In this document: positions 1-5,816 of the stretch, piece by piece | How the letters are laid out: every line of letters begins with the position of its first letter | Numbering within the stretch: the stretch's first letter is position 1 | Origin: Candidatus Rokuibacteriota bacterium | GTDB taxonomy: Bacteria; Methylomirabilota; Methylomirabilia; Rokubacteriales; CSP1-6 | Reading direction: 5' to 3' | Length of the DNA: 5,816 nucleotides | NCBI GenBank assembly: GCA_016206385.1 | Contig: JACQRS010000145.1 | Coordinates: forward strand, 1 to 5,816 | Made by a program: the position numbers and the translations under genes | The notes under the pieces: model-generated | Seen by the model: only the letters and a program-made list of their open reading frames with translations | Databases searched by the model: none | Told to the model about the DNA's origin: nothing

Positions 1-756
1 ATCCAGTACGCGGTCGAGGAGGCCGTCGCCTCCGGGCTCACCGAGATCATCATCGTCACCGGTCGCGGCAAGCGCGCCATCGAGGATCACTTCGACTCGG
101 CCTTCGAGCTGGAGTACTACCTCCAGGACCGGGGCAAAGTGGAGGAGCTGGCGCAGATCAAGACCATCTCCGAGTTGGCCTCGGTCTCCTACGTGCGCCA
201 GCGAGAGCCCCTGGGGCTCGGCCACGCCATCCTCTGCGCGCGCCCCCTGGTGGGCGAGGAGCCCTGCGCCGTCTTCCTGGGCGACGACATCATCCTGGCC
301 GACACACCGTGCATGCGTCAGCTCCTGGACGTCTTCGAGCGCTCCGGCGGCCCGGTGGTGGCTGTGGAGCGCGTCCCGCGCGATCAGATCAGCCGCTACG
401 GGGTAATCCGACCGAAGCCGCTCGGCGGCAACGTCTTCGAGGTTCTCGACCTCGTGGAGAAACCGCCGGCCCAAGAGGCGCCGTCAGACCTCGCCATCAT
501 CGGCCGCTACCTGCTCACGCCGGATCTGTTCCCGATTCTGGCCGAGACCCCACCGGATGCCCGCGGGGAGATCCAGGTCACCGACGGGCTCCGCACCTTG
601 TGCCGGCGGCGCCCGCTCTACGCCGTCAAGTTCGAGGGGAAGCGCTACGACACCGGCGACAAGCTCGGCTTTCTGAAGGCCACGGTGGAGTTCGCCCTGG
701 CGCGTCCGGATCTGGCCGACGCGTTCCGCGCGTACCTGAAAAGCCTGAAACTGTAG
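1..756 (+). CDS. galU: UTP-glucose-1-phosphate uridylyltransferase, 5' end missing
   Basis: Catalyses UTP + glucose 1-phosphate to UDP-glucose + pyrophosphate in the cytoplasm, supplying UDP-glucose for polysaccharide and envelope sugars. The frame is open from base 1 to TAG at 754-756 and gives 251 residues. Bacterial GalU is usually about 290, so roughly 40 N-terminal residues, including the GxGTR nucleotide-binding loop, lie outside the window. Visible family features, in order: an EEAVASGLTEIIIVTGRGK segment near the start, the PLGLGHA motif, a GDD motif in FLGDDI, SRYGVI, a VEKP motif, the GRYLLTP and GEIQVTDG segments, and near the C-terminus GKRYDTGDKLGFLKA. All are typical of GalU rather than of RfbA-type thymidylyltransferases. 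The gene is followed by a 112-base gap and a promoter candidate, so it probably belongs to a separate transcription unit from pncB-trp. The sequence looks intact; truncation is only by the window edge. Confidence 0.95.
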   Translation: MQYAVEEAVASGLTEIIIVTGRGKRAIEDHFDSAFELEYYLQDRGKVEELAQIKTISELASVSYVRQREPLGLGHAILCARPLVGEEPCAVFLGDDIILADTPCMRQLLDVFERSGGPVVAVERVPRDQISRYGVIRPKPLGGNVFEVLDLVEKPPAQEAPSDLAIIGRYLLTPDLFPILAETPPDARGEIQVTDGLRTLCRRRPLYAVKFEGKRYDTGDKLGFLKATVEFALARPDLADAFRAYLKSLKL

Positions 757-765
757 CGCCCGCCG

Positions 766-796
766 CGCGAGGGCGAGCACTCAGTAAGTCCTCGCG
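766..796 (+). terminator. Weak stem-loop after galU, possible terminator
   Basis: The arms CGCGAGG (766-772) and CCTCGCG (790-796) are perfect 7-bp complements separated by a 17-base loop, ten bases after the galU stop. The following bases (GTTCCTTGACTTTC) are modestly T-rich but have no real T tract. It could end galU transcription, perhaps inefficiently or with Rho, or it could be a chance pairing in GC-rich DNA. The T-rich stretch also doubles as the -35 region of the promoter candidate. Confidence 0.3.
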
Positions 797-801
797 GTTC
801 C

Positions 802-830
802 TTGACTTTCTGGCGGTCATCTGGGAGAAT
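802..830 (+). promoter_or_regulatory. Sigma-70-like promoter candidate for pncB-trp
   Basis: TTGACT at 802-807 matches the -35 consensus TTGACA in five of six positions. GAGAAT at 825-830 matches TATAAT in four of six, including the conserved A at position 2 and final T. The spacer is exactly 17 bases. The region is visibly richer in A+T than its surroundings. It lies about 40 bases before the pncB start, and transcription would begin near 836-838, inside the hairpin at 830-851. Supported only by motif match and position; no expression evidence. Confidence 0.5.
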
Positions 831-851
831 CGGGCTCACTCCTGAGCCCGA
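830..851 (+). promoter_or_regulatory. Perfect 9-bp inverted repeat in the pncB leader
   Basis: The arms TCGGGCTCA (830-838) and TGAGCCCGA (843-851) are perfect complements around a 4-base CTCC loop. The repeat begins at the last base of the -10 candidate and ends four bases before the GGAGG ribosome binding site. There is no T tract after it, so it is not a convincing intrinsic terminator. The position fits either an operator palindrome over the transcription start or a 5'-leader stem-loop affecting mRNA stability or ribosome access. No known regulator site was recognised in it. Confidence 0.5.
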
Positions 852-854
852 CAC

Positions 855-859
855 GGAGG
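855..859 (+). promoter_or_regulatory. Ribosome binding site that decides the pncB start
   Basis: GGAGG at 855-859 directly abuts the ATG at 860, which is too close for it to serve that codon. It lies 9 bases before an in-frame GTG at 869, a normal Shine-Dalgarno distance. No other purine-rich match precedes the ATG. The GTG at 869 is therefore preferred as the start. Confidence 0.65.
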
Positions 860-868
860 ATGGGGCCC

Positions 869-2086
869 GTGCCCAGAGAGCCTGCCAAGCGCCTCTTCCA
901 CCTCGCCACCGAATCCGAGATCAAGGCGGGCGAGGTCCACGACGTCTATTTCAGCCGAACCGTCCAGATTCTCCGGCAGCGGGGTGATAGAAAGCGGGCC
1001 AAGGCCGAGGTCCGGCTGAAAAGCCTCCCTGAGGACTGGCGGTGGGGGATTCTCGCCGGGATCGAGGAAGCCGCGGCGCTCCTTCAAGGGCTCCCCGTTG
1101 ACGTCTGGGCCATGGATGAGGGGACGGTCTTCGCCCCCTACGAGCCGGTCCTGACCATCCAAGGCACCTACGTGGAGTGGGCCCAGTACGAGACAGCCCT
1201 CCTCGGCCTCCTCTGCCAGGCCTCGGGCATCGCCACCAAGGCGGCGCGCTGCAAGAAGGCCGCGGGGGACCGCCAGGTGATCTCCTTCGGGGCGCGACGG
1301 ATGCACCCGGCCATGGCTCCCATGATCGAGCGGAACGCCTTCGTGGGGGGCTGCGACGGCGTGGCCGTGACCAAATCGGCCGAGCTGATCGAAGCCGATC
1401 CCATGGGAACCATCCCCCACTCCCTCGTGCTGATCGTGGGGGACACCGTGGAGGCCCTCAAGGCGTTCCACGAGGTGATCGACCCGAAGGTGCGTCGCGT
1501 GGCCCTCATCGACACCCTCCAGGACGAGAAGTTCGAGGCGATCCGGGTCGCCGAAGCGTTGGGCAAGGACCTCTACGCCGTTCGCCTCGATACGCCCTCG
1601 TCCCGGCGGGGCGACTTCTACCGGATCCTGGAGGAGGTCCGGTGGGAGCTGGACTACCGCGGCTTCGACCACGTCAAGCTCATCGCCTCCGGCGGGATCG
1701 ACGAGTACGAGATCCTGAAGCTCAACCCGCTGGTCGACGCCTACGGCGTCGGCACCTCCATCGCCAACGCGCCGGTGCTGAACTTCGCGCTGGACATCAT
1801 GGAGATCGACGGCAAGCCGATGGCCAAGCGGGGGAAGCGCTCGGGATCCAAGCAGGTGTACCGCTGCCGCGCCTGCGGGCGGAGCGTCGTGGTGCCGGTC
1901 CACAAGCCGCTCGAGCGCTGTGCCTGCGGCGGCTCCGTGGAGGGGCTCCTCAAGCCCCTCATCGTCGGGGGGAAGCTGGCGCGCGACGTGCCCCCGCCCC
2001 GCACCATCCGCGAGTACGTTCTGGAGCAGCTCCGTCACGTGGAGCTCCCGCCCTCGCGCCCCGGGGCCAGCCGCGGCGACTACTGA
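869..2086 (+). CDS. pncB: Nicotinate phosphoribosyltransferase, zinc-knuckle type
   Basis: Joins nicotinate to PRPP to form nicotinate mononucleotide, the committed step of NAD salvage by the Preiss-Handler pathway; cytoplasmic. The product is 405 residues from the GTG at 869 (408 from the ATG at 860). Visible segments: an N-terminal HDVYFSRT element (residues 24-31), SFGARRMHP (139-147), GTIPHS (180-185, resembling the GTxxH region of the family that holds the catalytic histidine), LIDTLQDE (213-220), VRLDTPSSRRGD (238-249), the phosphate-binding IASGGIDE (272-279) and YGVGTSI (292-298). Residues 333-353 contain C333-x2-C336 and C351-x-C353, a four-cysteine zinc knuckle like that reported for the Thermoplasma acidophilum enzyme. 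Overall it resembles this archaeal/bacterial branch more than E. coli PncB. All expected motifs are present. trpC starts 8 bases after its stop, suggesting co-transcription and translational coupling. Confidence 0.9.
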   Translation: MPREPAKRLFHLATESEIKAGEVHDVYFSRTVQILRQRGDRKRAKAEVRLKSLPEDWRWGILAGIEEAAALLQGLPVDVWAMDEGTVFAPYEPVLTIQGTYVEWAQYETALLGLLCQASGIATKAARCKKAAGDRQVISFGARRMHPAMAPMIERNAFVGGCDGVAVTKSAELIEADPMGTIPHSLVLIVGDTVEALKAFHEVIDPKVRRVALIDTLQDEKFEAIRVAEALGKDLYAVRLDTPSSRRGDFYRILEEVRWELDYRGFDHVKLIASGGIDEYEILKLNPLVDAYGVGTSIANAPVLNFALDIMEIDGKPMAKRGKRSGSKQVYRCRACGRSVVVPVHKPLERCACGGSVEGLLKPLIVGGKLARDVPPPRTIREYVLEQLRHVELPPSRPGASRGDY

Positions 2087-2094
2087 GCCATGTC

Positions 2095-2892
2095 ATGGGA
2101 ATCCTCGAGGAGATCGTCCAGGAGAAGCGGAGAGAGCTTGCCGGCCGCAAGGCGGAGCTCCCGCTGTGGGAGCTCCAGCGACGCTGCAACTCCTTCGTCG
2201 CTCCCCGCGACTTCGAGGGCGCGCTCCGCCCCCGGCCCGGCCGCCGCGTCGCGCTGATCGCCGAGCTGAAGAAAGCCTCCCCGTCGCGCGGAATCCTCGC
2301 CGAACACTTCGACCCCGTCGCTCTGGCCCGAACCTGCGCGGCCAGCGGCGCCGCGGCCTTCTCGGTGCTGACCGACGAGAAGTTCTTCCAGGGGCGCCTC
2401 GACACGCTCGGTGAGGTTCGGGGCGTCGTCGACCTCCCGTTGCTCAGAAAGGACTTCATTCTCGACGAGTACCAGCTCTGGGAGTCCCGCGCATTTGGGG
2501 CCGACGCCGTGCTGCTGATCGGGGCGGCGCTGGATCCCTCGCGCCTCGGGGATCTCCTCCACGCCGCCAAGGGGCTCGGGCTCGCGACCCTCGTTGAAGT
2601 CCACACCCGAGAGGAGCTTGACCTCGCCCTCTCCCTCGGAGCGCCGGTCATCGGGATCAACAACCGGAACCTCCAGACCTTCGAGACCCGCCTGGAGACA
2701 TCCCTGGCGCTGCTTCCGCCGATCCCGCCGGGACCGGTGGTCGTCAGCGAGAGCGGGTTCTTCACCCGGGCCGATGTGGAGCGCGTGGTCGCCGCGGGCG
2801 CCCACGCGGTCCTCGTGGGCGAGGCGCTGGTGCGCGCTCCCGACATCGCCGCCAAAATCCGCGAACTCGCCCTGCTGGAGACGGAGGGCTGA
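2095..2892 (+). CDS. trpC: Indole-3-glycerol phosphate synthase
   Basis: Converts 1-(o-carboxyphenylamino)-1-deoxyribulose 5-phosphate (CdRP) to indole-3-glycerol phosphate with loss of CO2 and water, the fourth enzymatic step of tryptophan synthesis from chorismate. 265 residues, a normal length for a monofunctional TrpC; there is no fused TrpF domain. The N-terminal MGILEEIVQEKRREL helix is typical of the family. Active-site residues are all visible by comparison with the Sulfolobus enzyme: E57 and K59 in AELKKASPS, K119 in LLRKDF, E168 in LVEVH, N189 in INNRNL, and S220 in VSESGF. The ATG at 2095 fits the family N-terminus; the ATG at 2090 is out of frame. The frame stays open far upstream, but that part overlaps pncB and has no TrpC similarity. 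No clear Shine-Dalgarno sequence precedes the start, so coupling to pncB translation is likely. Confidence 0.96.
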   Translation: MGILEEIVQEKRRELAGRKAELPLWELQRRCNSFVAPRDFEGALRPRPGRRVALIAELKKASPSRGILAEHFDPVALARTCAASGAAAFSVLTDEKFFQGRLDTLGEVRGVVDLPLLRKDFILDEYQLWESRAFGADAVLLIGAALDPSRLGDLLHAAKGLGLATLVEVHTREELDLALSLGAPVIGINNRNLQTFETRLETSLALLPPIPPGPVVVSESGFFTRADVERVVAAGAHAVLVGEALVRAPDIAAKIRELALLETEG

Positions 2893-2969
2893 TCGGGATG
2901 TCCCGTTCGCTCAGGCCTCCTCGCCTCGACGGGCCTCGCTCGCTCGGACGCCTCCGCTGGCCCCCCCAT

Positions 2970-2986
2970 CCCCCCGAGGCGGGGGG
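2970..2986 (+). other. C6/G6 hairpin in the trpC-trpF spacer
   Basis: Six C (2970-2975) and six G (2981-2986) form a perfect stem around a 5-base GAGGC loop. A preceding run of seven C at 2961-2967 could compete for the same G run. No T tract follows, so it does not look like an intrinsic terminator. Confidence 0.5.
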
Positions 2987-2994
2987 TAGTCCTC

Positions 2995-3018
2995 GCCGCC
3001 CAACTCCTGTTGGGCGGC
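2995..3018 (+). other. Perfect 10-bp hairpin in the trpC-trpF spacer
   Basis: Arms GCCGCCCAAC (2995-3004) and GTTGGGCGGC (3009-3018) are perfectly complementary around a TCCT loop. It is the strongest local structure in the spacer. The bases after it are GC-rich rather than T-rich, which argues against a Rho-independent terminator; it could stabilise or serve as a processing site in the trp mRNA, or simply be the core of a repeat element. Confidence 0.6.
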
Positions 3019-3111
3019 TCGGAGCGCTGCGGCGTCCTGCGCTTCGCAGCCCGCTACGGCTCGTCGGATTCGCTCTGCGGGACATCTCCTCTCAGCCCTC
3101 CTCGCGCCATC

Positions 3112-3764
3112 ATGGTTAAAGTCAAGATCTGCGGCATCACGAACCTGGAGGATGCGCTCCTGGCGGTGGAGGCGGGCGCCGACGCCCTCGGCTTCATCTT
3201 CGTGGAGAACACCCCACGGTTCATCACGCCTGAGCAGGCGGCGCCCATCATCCGCCGGCTGCCGCCCTTTATCACCCCGGTGGGTGTGTTCTGGGACCAC
3301 CTGGCCGGCCACGTCAAGACCGTGGCCGAGGCGTGCCGGCTCCGGGCGCTGCAGTTGCACGGCGACGAGTCGCCCGAGGAGGTGGCCCAGCACGCGCTAC
3401 CCGTCATCAAGACGGTTAAGCTGCCGCCGGCCTCGACGATCGACGGCCTGCCGGAGTACCGCGTGCGCGAGCTGACCGAGGTGCTGCGCTACCGGGCGGT
3501 GGCGGCCGCGATCCTGCTCGACAGCGCGGCGCGCTGGAGCGAGGGCGAGACGCGGGAGCCGATCGAGTGGCGCCTGGCGCGGAGGCTCGAGCTGAGCCGC
3601 GCCCGGCTGATCCTCTCCGGTGGCCTCCACCCCGACAACGTCGCCCGGGCGGTGGAGGTCGCGCGGCCCTACGCGGTCGACGTCAACTCGGGCGTCGAGG
3701 CGTCGCCCGGCCGCAAGGATCCCGAGAAGGTCCGCCGGTTCATTGCCGAGGCCAAGAAGGCGGG

Positions 3765-3768
<4 letters not shown>
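3112..3768 (+). CDS. trpF: Phosphoribosylanthranilate isomerase
   Basis: Isomerises phosphoribosylanthranilate to CdRP, the step before TrpC; cytoplasmic (beta-alpha)8 barrel. 218 residues, slightly longer than the ~205 of the Thermotoga enzyme. The start MVKVKICGIT is the canonical N-terminus and puts the catalytic base at C7; R36 (TPRF) and the catalytic acid D137 (ILLDS) are also kept, as are ALGFIF, VGVF, LQLHGDE, SGGLHPDNV (169-177) and VDVNSGVE (189-196). Odd: the usual glycine-rich GGTG/GGSG-x-x-FDW loop after the catalytic Asp is replaced by SEGETREPIEW (143-153), with one residue more between the Asp and the Trp and only one glycine left. Function is probably retained because both catalytic residues and the C-terminal phosphate-binding loops are intact. 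No Shine-Dalgarno sequence is seen before ATG 3112; the leader is pyrimidine-rich. An upstream in-frame TTG at 3010 would add residues with no family similarity. Confidence 0.93.
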
Positions 3769-4972
<1,204 letters not shown>

Positions 4973-4976
<4 letters not shown>

Positions 4977-5776
4977 GCCGGATCAGCCAGGCCTTCACAG
5001 CCCTCCGAAAGCGGGGCGAGCGCGCCCTCGTCCCGTACTTCACGGCAGGCGATCCGTCGCTGCGGGTGACCAGGCAGCTCCTGAGCGAAGCCGCACGCCA
5101 GGGCGCAGACCTGATCGAGCTCGGAATGCCATTCTCAGACCCGCTGGCGGATGGGCCCGTAATCCAGCGCGCATCCCAGCGGGCCCTGGCCTCCGGAGTG
5201 ACCCTGGCGCGGCTCCTGGAGCTGGTCCGGGAGGCGCGGGGAGAGCTTTCGATCCCGCTGGTGCTCCTGACCTACTACAACCCGGTGCTGGCCTTCGGCC
5301 TCAAGGCCTTCGCCCAGGCCGCGATCGAAGCGGGCGTGGATGGCGTGATTGTGGCCGACCTCCCCCCCGAGGAGGCCGGGCCGCTCTCCGTCGAGGCGCG
5401 AGCCGCCGGCCTGGACCTCATCCACCTGGTGGCCCCGACCTCGCCACCCGAGCGGATGCGGATGATCGCCAGACGGAGCCGCGGCTTTGTCTACGCCGTT
5501 TCGCTGACGGGCGTCACCGGGGCGCGCGCCGAGCTTCCCCCCGACCTGGCTCAGTACCTGAGGGACCTTCGCGCCGTCACCACCAAGCCGATCTGCGTGG
5601 GCTTCGGGCTCTCGACCCCCGAGCAGGCCGCCGCGGTGGCCCGCTATGCTGACGGGGTGATCGTGGGCTCGGCGATCGTGCGCCTCGTGGAGGCGCATCA
5701 GGGAAGCGAGCAGCTCGTGGCCGAGGTCGGTCGCTTCATCGCTTCCTTGAAGGCCCCGCTGCGGAGCTCGCGATGA
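4973..5776 (+). CDS. trpA: Tryptophan synthase alpha chain
   Basis: Cleaves indole-3-glycerol phosphate to indole and glyceraldehyde 3-phosphate, passing indole through the internal tunnel to TrpB. 267 residues, the usual length. The catalytic residues fall at E49 (IELGMPFSDP) and D60 (LADGP), exactly the numbering of the enteric enzyme. Further family segments: PYFTAGDP (21-28), LLTYYNPV (98-105), VADLPPEE (127-134), LVAPTSP (152-158), FVYAVSLTGVTG (172-183), VGFGLS (209-214) and DGVIVGSAIV (227-236). The start ATG overlaps the trpB stop by ATGA, and GGAG at 4964-4967 lies five bases upstream as a good ribosome binding site. The gene is complete. Confidence 0.98.
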
Positions 5777-5816
5777 CAGCTATGCGCCGGGGATGCCGTC
5801 CCGAGCAACTCCGACG
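5773..5816 (+). CDS. Possible start of a further operon gene, truncated by window end
   Basis: An ATG at 5773 overlaps the trpA stop as ATGA, the same junction used between trpF/trpB and trpB/trpA, and GGAG at 5763-5766 lies six bases upstream. The frame is open to the end of the window and reads MTAMRRGCRPEQLR. These 14 residues are too few to recognise a family. accD or folC often follow trpA in bacteria, but nothing here identifies either. Another ATG at 5793 in a different frame, preceded by GGGG, is a competing start. Confidence 0.35.
   Translation, partial: MTAMRRGCRPEQLR

Larger units (their letters stand above)
2893..3111 (+). repeat. Non-coding spacer with nested inverted repeats, possible dispersed element
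   Basis: This stretch separates trpC from trpF and holds no credible gene. Outer arms GATGTCCCG (2897-2905) and CGGGACATC (3078-3086) are perfect 9-bp complements near its two ends. Inside are a second pair, GGACGCC (2946-2952) with GGCGTCC (3031-3037), a run hairpin at 2970-2986, a 10-bp hairpin at 2995-3018 and a 5-bp hairpin CTGCG/CGCAG at 3037-3049. The left part repeats GCCTC and CGCTC many times, and TTCGCTC occurs at both 2906-2912 and 3069-3075. Terminal inverted repeats around a structured ~190-base core suggest a REP- or MITE-like intergenic element, but a single copy cannot prove it. No T-box, tryptophan-rich leader or poly-T terminator was seen. Confidence 0.55.

Noticed and set aside
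836..2038. Long open frame of 400 codons on the minus strand
   Set aside because: It lies antisense to pncB, whose protein motifs are clear. Its own translation is low-complexity with no recognisable motif; such shadow frames are common in GC-rich DNA.
1177..2094. Upstream extension of the trpC frame
   Set aside because: The frame is open but overlaps pncB, and the translation is Arg/Gly/Pro-rich without TrpC similarity. The canonical N-terminus begins at 2095.
1959..2969. 336-codon minus-strand frame opposite trpC
   Set aside because: A Ser/Arg-rich shadow of trpC with no motif or ribosome binding site support.
2893..3111. Trp attenuator, T-box or intrinsic terminator before trpF
   Set aside because: There is no tryptophan-rich leader peptide, no T-box core sequence and no T tract after any hairpin.
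2898..3119. 73-codon + strand frame within the trpC-trpF spacer
   Set aside because: The translation is Arg/Pro/Leu-rich low complexity, overlaps the inverted repeats and the trpF start, and has no ribosome binding site.

Overview
The window is a bacterial chromosomal segment with high G+C (about two thirds by eye). All genes lie on the + strand and encode housekeeping metabolism. In order: the 3' part of galU (UTP-glucose-1-phosphate uridylyltransferase), a 112-base gap carrying a plausible promoter and a strong hairpin, a nicotinate phosphoribosyltransferase gene of the zinc-knuckle type (pncB), trpC, a 219-base non-coding spacer rich in inverted repeats, trpF, trpB, trpA, and the first codons of a possible further gene cut off by the window end. 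The protein styles and base composition would suit a GC-rich soil or groundwater lineage such as Rokubacteria/Methylomirabilota or a deltaproteobacterium-like group. That is an impression, not a demonstrated assignment; no 16S rRNA or lineage marker is present.

Layout. Positions 1-756 hold galU, whose first ~40 codons lie outside the window. Positions 757-868 hold a weak stem-loop after galU, a TTGACT-17-GAGAAT promoter candidate, a perfect 9-bp hairpin at the expected transcription start, and a GGAGG ribosome binding site that favours a GTG start for pncB. pncB (869-2086) is followed after 8 bases by trpC (2095-2892). Positions 2893-3111 hold no credible gene but contain nested and local inverted repeats, and look like an inserted repeat element. 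trpF (3112-3768), trpB (3765-4976) and trpA (4973-5776) are joined by ATGA overlaps, and a fourth ATGA overlap starts a truncated reading frame at 5773.

Together TrpC, TrpF and TrpBA carry out the last steps of tryptophan synthesis: CdRP to indole-3-glycerol phosphate, the preceding PRA to CdRP isomerisation, and indole-glycerol phosphate plus serine to tryptophan. The genes for the first steps (trpE, trpG, trpD) are not directly upstream; pncB, for NAD salvage from nicotinate, takes that place. pncB and trpCFBA may share a transcript from the promoter near 802-830. No previously undescribed multi-gene system is visible. The points most worth a second look are the repeat-like trpC-trpF spacer, the altered glycine loop of TrpF, the pncB-trp linkage, and the promoter/hairpin ahead of pncB.
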